From CAWKEY01 sp963848675 (GTDB taxonomy: Bacteria; Pseudomonadota; Gammaproteobacteria; Methylococcales; Methylomonadaceae): a stretch of DNA of 64,000 nt. A program made the position numbers and the translations under genes. The notes beneath the pieces are model-generated. The model did not search any database and was not told where the DNA came from. It saw nothing but the letters and a program-made list of their open reading frames with translations. Shown piece after piece: positions 51,051 through 61,138 of the stretch. The stretch is from positions 1 to 64,000 of the forward strand of contig CAWKEY010000015.1 in the NCBI GenBank assembly GCA_963848675.1, in the 5' to 3' direction. Position 1 is the first letter of the stretch, and each line of letters begins with the position of its first letter.

Positions 51051-54000
51051 TGCGCATTCTGGCGATTCGTGGAAAAAACCTGGCCAGTTTGGCCGAGCCC
51101 TTTGAGATTTTGCTAAATTCCGGCCCGTTGGCGCAGGCCGGTTTATTTGCCATAACGGGACACACCGGCGCTGGTAAAAGCACAATTTTGGATGCATTGT
51201 GTCTGGCGCTGTATGACAAAATCCCGCGCCTGCCGGAGGGTCACGGTTTTGCGGTCGGCCATAAAGACGAGGATGAAAATCTGCGCGTGACCAGCAATGA
51301 TGTGCGCTCGATATTGCGCCGCGGCACCAGCCACGCCTATGCCGAAGTGGATTTTATTGGCAAGGATAAACATCACTACCGCGCACGTTGGGAAGTCAGC
51401 AAAGCCCGAGGCAAAGCCGATGGCCGCTTGCAGGCGCAGGAAGTCACCTTAAGCAAGATTGACGACGGCCAGCGCATCGGCCAGGGCAAGAAAAACACGC
51501 TGGAACTAATTAGCGAGTTGATCGACCTTAACTTTGACCAGTTCCGCCGCTCGGTATTATTGGCGCAGGGCGATTTTGCCGCGTTTTTAAAAGCTAAAAA
51601 AGACGAGCGCTCCAGTTTGCTTGAGCGCATCACCGGTACCGAGCTGTATTCCGAACTGTCCATCGCCGCCTTCGAACGGGCCCGGCAGGAAAAAGATGCG
51701 TTAACCCAGATTACAAACCGCATGCTGGATCAAATCCCGCTAGACGCAGAAGCACGTCAATTGCTGGAACAACAACGCGATCAATTCATCAGCCAGTTGG
51801 CCGAACTGGATAAGCAAATCACCAGCAACCAGAAAATAATCGACTGGTATGTTGAACTGAAAAAACTGCAAGAAGCTGAACGAGTTGCCCGTGACACGCT
51901 TGCCGGTAGTCAACAGGCGTGGGATGCGGCAGAAAACGAGCGGCAGTTAATACAAAAAGTCGAAGCTGCGCAGCCGTTAAGGCCGCTGTTAAGCCAGTAC
52001 CAAACCGCGGATACAGAATACCGGGACGCCCAGCAAAAGCTTAAAGACAGCATTAATCAGCAATTAGCCACTGCAACAAAACTGCAGACGGCAAAGGAGC
52101 AGCTTTCCCTTCTGGCAGGTGCGTTAGTAGATGCCGAACATCAACAACAGCAGGCGCAACCGGTACTGATTAAAGCGCGGGCACTGGATACCCGCAGTGA
52201 GGTTATCCGGCAAACTGTCGGCACCCTGGCCGATGAAGAAAAACAGCTGCTTGCAGCCTTGAACAGCGCCGAAAAAGAACATCAAGGGTTATTAAGCCAG
52301 CAGGCCGAACACCGAGCGGCGCTGCAACGGCTTAACGAGTGGCTGGAACAAAATCAGGCGATTAAAGCCATCGCCGCCGAATGGAGCCGCTGGGATGCCG
52401 AGCTGGAACGTTATCAAACCTTGAATACCCGGAAAGCAGATGCCGAACTCGACGCGAATCAGTTAAGGCTGTCGGTTGTTAAGGACGAAGTAAGTCTGGC
52501 GGAACTAAAGCAGGCGATTGATGACACCCACAAAAAGCTGGAACAGCATCAACAGACGCTGATGCAACTTAAAAACCAGGATAGCCAAAAATCTCTTGAA
52601 GATTTGCATCAGATAAAAGACGGGCTTGAAATCAAGCGCGGACAGGTCGCCCAAGCACTGAGTCTGGCGAATAATGCCCAGGAACTGCAACAGGCTATCA
52701 AACAGAATACGGCCAAACTGGCAGTTACCGGGCAGGCAATTAACGACAGCACGCTACAACTGCAAACCTTAAACCAGCAGCAGCTTGCCAATGGCATCGC
52801 TCTGAGCGAGGCAAAAAAAGCCTTGGAGCTGATTCAGGCTGCAACGCATAAAAACGCCGGACAGTTTCGCGCGTTGTTACAAGACGATCAGCCTTGTCCG
52901 GTTTGCGGCGCGCTTGAACATCCCTGGAAAGATCACGGCAGCATAGGTAATGAACATTCGGTAGCACAGAGAGCCCGTGTCGCCGAGTTGGAAAATGTGA
53001 ATGAAACGCTGATTAAAACTATCGCTGAACTGACCAAGAGCATCAGCCAAGCAAGGGAGCAGAAAACAGTATTAGCCGACAAGCTGGCCGAGGCGCAGAC
53101 AAAACTGGCACAGTTCGGCAATGATTGGGCTGTTTTGGCGGTGCACGATAAGGTCGCATCGGTTCCAGACCGATTGCGACACTTCCACCATCCATGGCAG
53201 TCGGTTGATTTTCTAATCACAGATATTCAGTTGTTAGCTGAACTTAAAACCCACGAAGAGCAGATCAATTCCGCGCTGGAGCAAATCAGGCAGCAGGAAA
53301 AAGCGGCTCTTGAATTACAAAAACAGCTCAAAGCAGCACAGGATTTATTCGATGCGGCCAAGCTGAACAAGGAAAACCTAACTGCCGGACACACATCGCT
53401 GGATAAGCAGCACGCCAAAAATAAAGCCGACATGGAGCATGTCACTGCCGGTATCCAGGAGCTGGAAAAACAACTCCAGGCGATAGTCGATTTATTGGCG
53501 ACACCGTTCCAGCAGTTGGATAGCTGGCAGTCCTGTCTAAAGAATTCCACCAATGAATTCAGACAAAATTACACGGCTAAAGCGCAGCAATTTCAGTACA
53601 CCGAACAGCAGATTGTAGTTGCTGCCCAAGCCCTGGAAAAAATCAACCACGATGAAAAACTCGCCGCGCAGGCATTAACACAATGCCGGCAACAGCACCG
53701 GCTTAAACAGGCCGAGTTAAAGGCGCAAACGGCAGCACAACAGCAACTGGCAGTCGAGCGCGCTGCGGTGTTGCCAGGGCTTGCTGCCGACAATTATGAA
53801 CACACCATCAATGACCGCGTGGTGACCGCGAGAGCGGCGTACCAACAGGCTGGCCATGCGCTCAGTCAGGCAGAAGCCCAGCTGGCAGCCCATCAACAAG
53901 ATCAGCAGCATTGGCACACTGAAACTGGCAGACGCTTCAGCAACCAGGAAAAAGCCCTCAACGCGCTGAACCAGTCACTGGAAAACCAGGGCATTGACCT

Positions 54001-54835
54001 TGAACAGTTAAGCCGGTTGCTGGAAAAAGACGAGCATTGGCTGGTTGGCCAGAAAACCAAAATCGTGACCCTGGAGCGCCGCCTGCAAGAGGCTGCGGCA
54101 TTGTTAAAAGTAAAAGCCGAGGACTGCCTTAAGCACCAAGGCAGTCCAGCCGAAATAGCTGAGGAAGATGCCAGTAAACTATCGGCCGGATTGCAGCAGC
54201 AAAGACAGACTGTGCATAGCCAAAAAGAAGAGCAAGTCATACTGCTGCGGGAAGATGATAAAAAAATCGAAACTGGACACCTTTTGAAAGCGGAGCTCGA
54301 CAGCCAACGCAACCGCTGGGAGCAATGGGAAAGCCTGAATGACACAATCGGCTCAAAAAACGGCGCCAAGTTTCGCACCTTTGCCCAAAGTCTGACCCTG
54401 GAAGCATTGCTTGCTTACAGCAATCGGCATCTTGAAGATTTTGCCAAGCGCTACGTTCTGCAGCGGGTGCCCGGCAGTGCCCTGGAGCTGCAAATTATAG
54501 ACCGCGACATGGCCGATGACGTGCGCAGCGTACACAGCTTGTCCGGCGGCGAAAGTTTCTTGGTGTCTTTGGCGCTGGCCTTGGGCTTGGCATCATTGTC
54601 ATCGAACAAAACCCAGGTTGAATCGCTGTTTATCGACGAAGGCTTCGGCAGTCTTGATCCGGAAACACTCGACATGGCCATCGCCAGTCTGGACAGCTTG
54701 CAAGCCTTGGGCAGAAAAGTCGGCGTCATCTCGCATGTGCCAATTCTGGTTGAGCGCATCGGCGCGAAGGTGGTAGTTGAAAAACAAGGGGGCGGGCGCA
54801 GTCGTGTGGTGGTTGATGGCGCATGGTGCCAATGA
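51050..54835 (+). CDS. sbcC: exonuclease subunit SbcC, Rad50-like ATPase
   Basis: 1261 residues (E. coli 1048). Walker A TGHTGAGKSTILDAL near 40, two coiled-coil arms, zinc hook CPVCG at about 615, signature LSGGESFLVSLALALGLASL at about 1164, and Walker B LFIDEGFGSLDPE at about 1190. It forms the ATPase arm of SbcCD. ATG 51050 overlaps the sbcD stop by one base. At about residues 702-717 (VASVPDRLRHFHHPW) an in-frame copy of the sbcD hairpin repeat lies in reverse orientation in the second coiled-coil arm. Confidence 0.93.
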   Translation: MRILAIRGKNLASLAEPFEILLNSGPLAQAGLFAITGHTGAGKSTILDALCLALYDKIPRLPEGHGFAVGHKDEDENLRVTSNDVRSILRRGTSHAYAEVDFIGKDKHHYRARWEVSKARGKADGRLQAQEVTLSKIDDGQRIGQGKKNTLELISELIDLNFDQFRRSVLLAQGDFAAFLKAKKDERSSLLERITGTELYSELSIAAFERARQEKDALTQITNRMLDQIPLDAEARQLLEQQRDQFISQLAELDKQITSNQKIIDWYVELKKLQEAERVARDTLAGSQQAWDAAENERQLIQKVEAAQPLRPLLSQYQTADTEYRDAQQKLKDSINQQLATATKLQTAKEQLSLLAGALVDAEHQQQQAQPVLIKARALDTRSEVIRQTVGTLADEEKQLLAALNSAEKEHQGLLSQQAEHRAALQRLNEWLEQNQAIKAIAAEWSRWDAELERYQTLNTRKADAELDANQLRLSVVKDEVSLAELKQAIDDTHKKLEQHQQTLMQLKNQDSQKSLEDLHQIKDGLEIKRGQVAQALSLANNAQELQQAIKQNTAKLAVTGQAINDSTLQLQTLNQQQLANGIALSEAKKALELIQAATHKNAGQFRALLQDDQPCPVCGALEHPWKDHGSIGNEHSVAQRARVAELENVNETLIKTIAELTKSISQAREQKTVLADKLAEAQTKLAQFGNDWAVLAVHDKVASVPDRLRHFHHPWQSVDFLITDIQLLAELKTHEEQINSALEQIRQQEKAALELQKQLKAAQDLFDAAKLNKENLTAGHTSLDKQHAKNKADMEHVTAGIQELEKQLQAIVDLLATPFQQLDSWQSCLKNSTNEFRQNYTAKAQQFQYTEQQIVVAAQALEKINHDEKLAAQALTQCRQQHRLKQAELKAQTAAQQQLAVERAAVLPGLAADNYEHTINDRVVTARAAYQQAGHALSQAEAQLAAHQQDQQHWHTETGRRFSNQEKALNALNQSLENQGIDLEQLSRLLEKDEHWLVGQKTKIVTLERRLQEAAALLKVKAEDCLKHQGSPAEIAEEDASKLSAGLQQQRQTVHSQKEEQVILLREDDKKIETGHLLKAELDSQRNRWEQWESLNDTIGSKNGAKFRTFAQSLTLEALLAYSNRHLEDFAKRYVLQRVPGSALELQIIDRDMADDVRSVHSLSGGESFLVSLALALGLASLSSNKTQVESLFIDEGFGSLDPETLDMAIASLDSLQALGRKVGVISHVPILVERIGAKVVVEKQGGGRSRVVVDGAWCQ
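53152..53197 (-). repeat. reverse-oriented copy of the sbcD palindromic insert, inside sbcC
   Basis: GGTCGCATCGG, a short variable loop, CCGATTGCGACACTTC and a CCATCC / ATGG end match the inverted sbcD element in order, with about 80% identity by eye. The stem TCGCATCGG (53154-53162) pairs with 53170-53179. Translation stays open. Confidence 0.75.
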
Positions 54836-55142
54836 TCATCGAAGGGCTGCCAGTAAACACCAGTCACAGGTATGTGAATGTATCAGTGCCTAAGCCGGGC
54901 GGCAGGGCATTTTGCAAGTTACCCTCCATGGCTCCGGATTACAGGCTGTCTGACCGGCTTCAGATTTAAGCTTGCATTGCCGTTGTTGAAGCGGGTGGCT
55001 ATAACTCAATCGAACAACGGCTGTTATAGGACATTGGTTGCTTTGGTGGGCTTGCATGTGGCCGCAGTGCTTAAACACCGGTTTATTGATCGCCGCCGCG
55101 TCCTGCTGCGGATACTATAACCGGCCGCTGTTGCTCTCATGC
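54836..55142. other. gap between sbcC and the symporter, nothing recognised
   Basis: About 307 bases. The symporter frame is open upstream to 55038, but that stretch lacks the family's features. No repeat, terminator or clear promoter was identified. Confidence 0.45.
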
Positions 55143-56432
55143 ATGAGCAAAGTGGCCATTTCCAAGGCAGCAAATTCAATGATCAGATTATCTATTAATC
55201 ATCAAATTGCCCTAGGCACTGTGATCGGTGTTGTCATGGGTCTATGGCTGCAAACCTTGCCGGCTGATGACGGCAACAAACAAACACTTCTGACCGGCGC
55301 GGAATTAATCAGCGGGGTGTTTATCGATTTGTTAAAGATGATCCTGGCGCCGCTGGTGTTTACGTCTATCACAGTGGGCGTGGCCAATTTGCGGGCCCAG
55401 CAGGATATGCATCGAATATGGCTAAGCACATTGGTTTATTTTGCGGCGACTTCTCTGATAGCCATTGGCGAAGGTTTGTTTACGGCTAATGTCTTTGCGC
55501 CGGGCAGCGGCCTGGATAGCGCGCTTTTCCAGGAAGCCAGGCAACAAGGCGGCGGCGTGGCTTCCATTTCCCCGTATGAATTTATAAATAGCGTCTTGCA
55601 CGCGTTATTCATCAATCCTGTATCGGCGCTGGCACAAGGCAATATTTTGGCGATTGTCTGCTTTGCATTATTTCTGGGTATTGCCCTGGTTGTCGGTGGT
55701 GAACGTTATCGCAACATGCGTCTGCTGTTACAGGAAAGTCTGGAAATTTTATTGCGCATGATCGCCTGGATCATGCATGTGGCGCCTTTGGGGATTATGG
55801 CTTTGCTGATTAAGCTGTTTGCCACGCAGGAGCATGGTCTGCTGCTGACGCTGGCTGAATTTGTGGCGGTCATAATTGGCACCACCTTGTTGCATGGGCT
55901 GGTGGTGTTGCCTGTGTTGCTGTATCTGTTTACCGGGATGAAGCCCGGGCGGTTTTGGGGCGGGGCCCAGAAAGCCTTGATCACCGCATTTGCGACCAGT
56001 TCCAGTTCCGCGACCTTGCCGGTGAGTTTGCATTGCGCGGAGCAACATTTGCACATTAAGCCCGATATTGCCGGATTTGTTTTGCCTTTGGGCGCAACCA
56101 TGAACATGGATGGCAGCGCATTGTATGAGGCGGGTGCCGCTCTGTTTGTTGCGCAACTGATGGGTATTGAGCTGAATGGTGTTCAGCAATTGATTGTTTG
56201 TTTGACCGCCATGCTCGGCTCCATTGGTGCGCCCGGCATCCCGAGCGCCGGTATGGTGACTATGGTCATGGTCTTGCAGGCAGTGGGGCTGCCGGCCGAG
56301 GCCATAGCCATTCTATTACCTATGGATAAACTGCTCGATACCATTCGCACGGTGGTCAATGTGGAAGGCGACATGATTGGCGGATTAATTGTTCAAAGCC
56401 AGCTGCGACGCAGGCGCCGCCAGCAATCGTGA
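55143..56432 (+). CDS. dicarboxylate/amino acid:cation symporter (DAACS)
   Basis: About 429 residues from ATG 55143; ATG 55179 (MIRLSINHQIALG) is the other option and fits the usual start. Eight or so membrane helices and the DAACS motifs: TSSSSATLPVSLHCAEQHL (serine-rich hairpin), LPLGATMNMDGSALYE, LGSIGAPGIPSAG, and LLDTIRTVVNVEGDM. Imports C4-dicarboxylates, glutamate or similar with Na+ or H+; exact substrate unknown. Confidence 0.88.
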   Translation: MSKVAISKAANSMIRLSINHQIALGTVIGVVMGLWLQTLPADDGNKQTLLTGAELISGVFIDLLKMILAPLVFTSITVGVANLRAQQDMHRIWLSTLVYFAATSLIAIGEGLFTANVFAPGSGLDSALFQEARQQGGGVASISPYEFINSVLHALFINPVSALAQGNILAIVCFALFLGIALVVGGERYRNMRLLLQESLEILLRMIAWIMHVAPLGIMALLIKLFATQEHGLLLTLAEFVAVIIGTTLLHGLVVLPVLLYLFTGMKPGRFWGGAQKALITAFATSSSSATLPVSLHCAEQHLHIKPDIAGFVLPLGATMNMDGSALYEAGAALFVAQLMGIELNGVQQLIVCLTAMLGSIGAPGIPSAGMVTMVMVLQAVGLPAEAIAILLPMDKLLDTIRTVVNVEGDMIGGLIVQSQLRRRRRQQS

Positions 56433-56453
56433 GCTGTTGGTTTAGCAACAGCT
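56432..56453 (+). terminator. possible terminator hairpin after the symporter gene
   Basis: AGCTGTTG (56432-56439) and CAACAGCT (56446-56453) form a perfect 8-bp stem with a 6-base loop at the symporter stop codon. No T-run follows, so termination is uncertain. Confidence 0.3.
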
Positions 56454-56624
56454 TGTCAGCATTGTTTGCTGTCTGGACAGCAAGCGCTTGCTAGTGCTGA
56501 TGACTTGCCTGGTCATTTTTGCTTCCGCCGCCAGTAAGGTAGTGTTTCCCCGAGTCCGGCAAAGGCCTCTTGCTTGTCGGTCTGCCAGGCCCTGGCGGCT
56601 GTCACTACGCCGCTTTAAACCTAC

Positions 56625-57791
56625 TTAAATCACCCGCACCGACAATACGCCGTGAATCGACTGCAATTGAGTCAGTGCTGATTCGGATATCGCACTATCG
56701 AGGTCGATGAGGGTATAGGAGTAGGTGCCACGCGATTTGTTGAGCATCTCGCTGATGTTGATATTATTTTCGGCCAGCGTGGTGGTAATCTGGCCCACCA
56801 TATTGGGGACATTCTCGAAGGCAATGGCTAATCTTACCCTTCCGGTACGCGGCAAGCTGACATCCGGAAAATTGACCGAGCGCCGGATATTGCCATTTTC
56901 CAGAAAATCGCGGATTTGCTCGGCAACCATCGCCGCGCAATTGTCTTCGGCTTCGGCTGTTGATGCGCCAAGATGCGGTAATTCTATGGATTTCGGATGT
57001 TGCAGCAGAGCATTGGATGGAAAATCCGAGACATAGGCGTGCAGCTTGCCTGCGTCCAAAGCACTGACCACGGTAGCTTCGTCGACCACCGGGGCGCGCG
57101 AGAAATTGAGCAAAGTCGCCTGATGTTTGATGTGCCTGATGCGCTGGCTATTAATCAGGCCACGGGTATACTCGTTAAGCGGTACATGCAGGGTGATGAA
57201 ATCCGAGCGCGCTAGCAGATCGTCGAGGCTGGCGGCCTGAACCGCTGAAGACGATAGCTGCCAGGCGCTTTCCACCGTCATTTGCGGATCGAACCCGATT
57301 ACCGTCATGCCCAGCGCAGTGGCCGCGTTGCTGACTTTTACACCAATCGCACCCAGACCCACTACACCCAGGGTTTTTCCGGCCAATTCAAAACCGGCAA
57401 AGCGCTTTTTGCCTTTTTCGACCTGAGCGTTGAGGCTCTCGTCATCGCCTTCCAGCGTGCGGATGAAATGCAGGGCCTCCGGAATATTGCGCGCCGCCAA
57501 CAGCATTCCGGCGACTACCAGTTCCGCCACGGCATTGGCATTGGCGCCCGGCGCGTTGAATACCGGAATGCCCCGGCTGGAGTAATCAGCCACGGGAATA
57601 TTATTGACGCCGGTGCCCGCGCGACCGACGGCTTTCAGGGTTTCCGGAATAGCGACGCCGTGCAAGTCCAAAGATCTAAGCAAAATGGCATCAGGGTTGC
57701 TGATGTTGTCGGCGACTTGAAACTCCTTGGGTGGCAATTTGTTTAAACCGGCAGAGGAGATATTGTTATAGGTTAATATTTTGAAGGTCAT
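56625..57791 (-). CDS. serA: D-3-phosphoglycerate dehydrogenase SerA
   Basis: 388 residues. NAD-dependent first step of serine synthesis from 3-phosphoglycerate. Dehydrogenase motifs: VGRAGTGVNNIPV, GVVGLGAIGVKVSNAA (GxGxxG), LLNFSRAPVVDEATV and ELPHLGASTAEAEDN with the catalytic His. A C-terminal ACT domain (IAFENVPNMVGQITTTLAENNINISEML) suggests regulation by serine. ATG 57791. In serine-cycle or glycolytic contexts this enzyme also supplies one-carbon units. Confidence 0.93.
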   Translation of the reverse strand: MTFKILTYNNISSAGLNKLPPKEFQVADNISNPDAILLRSLDLHGVAIPETLKAVGRAGTGVNNIPVADYSSRGIPVFNAPGANANAVAELVVAGMLLAARNIPEALHFIRTLEGDDESLNAQVEKGKKRFAGFELAGKTLGVVGLGAIGVKVSNAATALGMTVIGFDPQMTVESAWQLSSSAVQAASLDDLLARSDFITLHVPLNEYTRGLINSQRIRHIKHQATLLNFSRAPVVDEATVVSALDAGKLHAYVSDFPSNALLQHPKSIELPHLGASTAEAEDNCAAMVAEQIRDFLENGNIRRSVNFPDVSLPRTGRVRLAIAFENVPNMVGQITTTLAENNINISEMLNKSRGTYSYTLIDLDSAISESALTQLQSIHGVLSVRVI

Positions 57792-58110
57792 GTTGTTTGA
57801 TGGATTTTGTTAAAAAGAAGCTTAATGACAGACTCTATGTTTACCATGCAAACCTGTCAAGGCAGCAATAGGATACTGCGCATTAGCGAATAAAAAAATG
57901 GCTTGGACTTATCCGCATCTTGCAACAGCAATGCCAGTGTCGCCTTGGATAGCTTGCATCTGATTAGGCAATGCGGATATTCGCCGGAAATAACGAAATC
58001 TCTGAGCAGTCTGTTTTATCAACAGTTGCCTGCGCCTCTCTGGCAGCCCTGAAATGGGGAGCAAGGGACGGGTAATTTTTGTGAAGATACCAACAAGCGA
58101 GAATTTTCCC
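57792..58110. other. gap upstream of serA, nothing recognised
   Basis: 319 bases between the serA start and the end of the GTPase gene, all on the minus strand. Short frames here are not supported by coding features. It presumably holds the serA promoter, which I could not place. Confidence 0.45.
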
Positions 58111-59628
58111 TTACTTAAAAATAACTTGCCCCGCCTGAATTGCCTGCGCTCGCCATTGCTGCCAGTAGCTTTGTGCTTGTTGCTGACGCAAACAACGCAG
58201 ATAACGCACCCGTTGCGCATCGTTGAGATGTTCATGAATCAGCGGCATCAAGCCATCTTCGACATTGTAAGCAGGTTTTTCCGGGGCAAGGCAAACCGGG
58301 ACAATGTGATCCAGGGGTAAATTTAAATCTTGGGCAATGGCTACACACGCCTGCCGGATACTGTCTGCTTTAGGGTTGTCCGGCTGTTGAATATTGTAGG
58401 GCGGTTGCCATTCGCGGACTGGCCGTAAGCGGTCACAATGCGTAGCCACCGCGATGATGACGGGCAAGGCCTGATTGGGGCGTTGTTCTTGAAAATACTG
58501 GCGAATAACAGTCAGTTGTTGCGCATCGGCCTGGCGGGCGGCTTGCGCGGCATTGCACACCATTAAAATCACATCGACTTTAGCCCATTCCTGTTTTAAC
58601 GCCGCCGGATCCTGGGGCATTAATCCGCCATAACCGGCGCTGTCCAGCAGTATAACGTGTTGCAGACTATCACGTTCAAGCAGGTACGGGGTGATTTCTG
58701 CAGTAGTCGGCAGTAGTCCTTCCGCACTTTTTATTTCACCAAATAAGGCATTAATTAAACTGGATTTGCCGCTGCTGACTTGGCCTAAGATAAGGAATCG
58801 CAAGGGTTCCATCGATAGCTGGCGCGCTTCACTTTCGGCAATATCTTCCTTTGAGTCAGGGCTTAATCTGTCAGTCGGGGCAATGTCCTCCAAGGTTATT
58901 TGGCCGCTGTAGAGTTGAATCGCGTAATAGCCCAACTTGCCAATATAAGCACCAATCAAGCGTTGCGATATTTCATGGGTAACCGTATTCAGCCCTTGTC
59001 TGACTAATAAATTGCGTGCCTTAGCCAGTTTCCCGCCTGACCAGTTAAACAGCCAATGGCCAACATTGAAAACCGATTGCAGTTTCGTGAAAGTATCAAC
59101 GGCTTGTTTGGCGCGTAATAAATCACCAACTCTCACCGCATGACTGCCCGGAATTTTGTCCAGCACGTCGTGTTGAATATCCTCACAGACCAGGGCAATC
59201 AGCTTGAGCAAATACGGCAGCGGAAATTCTAGAACAGGGTATTTAGAATCGGCATGAAAGTGTCGCGCAACCTGTGTTAATACTTCATTGGTCAGTTTTA
59301 AGGCTTTGCCTGAATCGGTCAATAAATCCGTCTGGGTTTGCCAGCGTTCGGTTACGGGTTTAAGGTCCTGCCAGGCCTGTCGGGCTTCATCCGGCCAGTT
59401 TGGATTGGGCCGGATATCAATAGACTCGACAAACACCGGCGTTGCCTTGTGACTACGCCAGTGCAGCAAACCGTATACCAGGGCAACATTCACCGATAAA
59501 ATACCAAGGCCTTCATAAAACCAGCCTTGCTGCCACAACCAGTAACCGCCCAGGCTTATCAACGCCAGCCATGGTAATAAAATAACCACCGCTACCATCA
59601 TTCCAAAGCGTGTTAATTGAAACAGCAT
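58111..59628 (-). CDS. membrane-associated GTPase, second of a pair
   Basis: 505 residues. Two N-terminal membrane helices (VVILLPWLALISLGGYWLWQ, LGILSVNVALVYGLLHW), a helical middle, then a GTPase domain: P-loop LILGQVSSGKSSLINALFG, LLDSAGYGG (DxxG region), and VATHCDRLRP (T/NKxD-like). Related in outline to dynamin-like and YfjP/DUF-type GTPases, but I do not recognise a characterised homologue. The ATG lies 3 bases after the stop of the other GTPase gene, so both form one operon. Confidence 0.75.
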   Translation of the reverse strand: MLFQLTRFGMMVAVVILLPWLALISLGGYWLWQQGWFYEGLGILSVNVALVYGLLHWRSHKATPVFVESIDIRPNPNWPDEARQAWQDLKPVTERWQTQTDLLTDSGKALKLTNEVLTQVARHFHADSKYPVLEFPLPYLLKLIALVCEDIQHDVLDKIPGSHAVRVGDLLRAKQAVDTFTKLQSVFNVGHWLFNWSGGKLAKARNLLVRQGLNTVTHEISQRLIGAYIGKLGYYAIQLYSGQITLEDIAPTDRLSPDSKEDIAESEARQLSMEPLRFLILGQVSSGKSSLINALFGEIKSAEGLLPTTAEITPYLLERDSLQHVILLDSAGYGGLMPQDPAALKQEWAKVDVILMVCNAAQAARQADAQQLTVIRQYFQEQRPNQALPVIIAVATHCDRLRPVREWQPPYNIQQPDNPKADSIRQACVAIAQDLNLPLDHIVPVCLAPEKPAYNVEDGLMPLIHEHLNDAQRVRYLRCLRQQQAQSYWQQWRAQAIQAGQVIFK

Positions 59629-59631
59629 CAG

Positions 59632-60807
59632 TTAATTCGTCTTGTTTTGGCTTTTGAGTATGTGCCGCGCATGGGCGAAGGCCTCGTCGTAAGTTTGTTT
59701 TATAGTGTCACGGTCAGGGAGAGCCCCGCGTTTAACGCCATACAAATACACACAAAAAGCCTTGCCCAATGCATAAGTCATCGCTCCTGAATAAACACCT
59801 GCTACCGCCCAACCGAACATAGGGACAAATTTCACCAATTCCCGCCCTAATAAGCCAATACCAACACCCGTTCCAATCAGGGTGGTAAATTCCGCATAAA
59901 GTCTACGCGTCAGCAGCAGTCCATAAATTGAAGCGATACTATGAAACAGTTTGGCTTGAACACCCAGCACGACCGGCAAACCAGCCACGGGAATTGCGCC
60001 CATGCCCATATTGAGTAGTGCGTAGCCGATAATGTGCGGGTGAGCTTGTTGCGCGTGAAAGTCCAGTAATTCTTTATGCTGTTCAGTGCCACGTAACAAG
60101 CCAATCACGCCCTCTGGCAACACGTTTTCGATGGTGTCCCATAACGCTTTCAAGCCATAATCACTGGGCTCGTACTCATCTTCCGGCAAGGTGAAATCAA
60201 CCGGTACAAAATGAGCCGGCATTGATTTAAACCAGTCACGCTGATGCAAGAGGACTTGTGCCAACCCATGAGGCACTTGCGGCGGAAAGGGCGTTTGCTG
60301 ATAAGGATAGGGTTGAATGTGCTCAACATCTCCGGACGCATAGCCCTCATGCAAGGCGGTTTGCACGACCACAATTGGCCAGTCCGGGTGCTGCTCATGA
60401 ATGTTCAGTACGGAATTCACTACCTCTGCCTGATTCATATCCAAGGCCCGCAGCACTACCACCAGTAAATGCGCCTGATCTGCGCACCAGGCCAAGTCTT
60501 CGCTCGGATTATAAACTGTTTCACCCAGGCCCCGCGTATCAAGAAAGCGCAGCATTGGATGGCTGGGTGATGGGAAATCATAAAACCGCGATCTTTTCGT
60601 ACAGGGTTGAAAGCCATTGCCAATTTCCGCCGTATCGCTACCGGTTAATGCGCGAATCAGCGATGTTTTGCCAGCCCCGGCTTTGCCCAATAACCAGAAA
60701 ACAGGAATCGGCAAACGCTGCTTGGCCAGGTTTATTTTAGAATCTACGCCGGTCGCCTTTGGGCTAAAAAGCGCGTCGCCCAAACCTTTCCAGCTCCAGC
60801 TTCCCAT
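59632..60807 (-). CDS. GTPase with C-terminal DUF697-like membrane region
   Basis: 391 residues from ATG 60807. GTPase domain first: WLLGKAGAGKTSLIRALTG, LRFLDTRGLGET, LVVVLRALDMNQAEVV; the fourth box is degenerate (VVVQTALHEG). Then hydrophobic segments IIGYALLNMGMGAIPVAGLPVVLG and TTLIGTGVGIGLLGRELVKFVPMFGWAVAGVYSGAMTYALG, as in DUF697/YcjF-type proteins. It leads the operon with the GTPase at 58111. A role in envelope stress is possible but not shown. Confidence 0.75.
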   Translation of the reverse strand: MGSWSWKGLGDALFSPKATGVDSKINLAKQRLPIPVFWLLGKAGAGKTSLIRALTGSDTAEIGNGFQPCTKRSRFYDFPSPSHPMLRFLDTRGLGETVYNPSEDLAWCADQAHLLVVVLRALDMNQAEVVNSVLNIHEQHPDWPIVVVQTALHEGYASGDVEHIQPYPYQQTPFPPQVPHGLAQVLLHQRDWFKSMPAHFVPVDFTLPEDEYEPSDYGLKALWDTIENVLPEGVIGLLRGTEQHKELLDFHAQQAHPHIIGYALLNMGMGAIPVAGLPVVLGVQAKLFHSIASIYGLLLTRRLYAEFTTLIGTGVGIGLLGRELVKFVPMFGWAVAGVYSGAMTYALGKAFCVYLYGVKRGALPDRDTIKQTYDEAFAHARHILKSQNKTN

Positions 60808-61138
60808 GATATTGATGGCGATCACTTAAAGGGTTAATGTCAAAATTATTGACTTAAATACAAGCATTAATGCCATTTATTAGAGCGAGCGATGCTTCAT
60901 GATGATCTTCAATGGCTAAGCCATTGTGGTTTATTTTTTGCAGAAATAACACTAAAAAATCTTGCTAACAAACCAGCTCTCGCGGCTGCCTTAACAGCGG
61001 CTGGATTAGTGTAAGCCGTTCAGGGAGTTACCTGCATTTGGCCCGCGAGGTCGAATTCAGCTTATAAATTTCCATCCCGATGCCTTGTTTCTTGAGAGCT
61101 GTTTGGATCGGATTTAACGGTCTGGCCGAATGGGCCAG
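60808..61138. other. gap between the GTPase and Kbl-like genes, nothing recognised
   Basis: 331 bases with no supported gene. The left part should hold the promoter of the GTPase pair; the right part is downstream of the Kbl-like gene. No clear hairpin-plus-T terminator. Confidence 0.45.
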
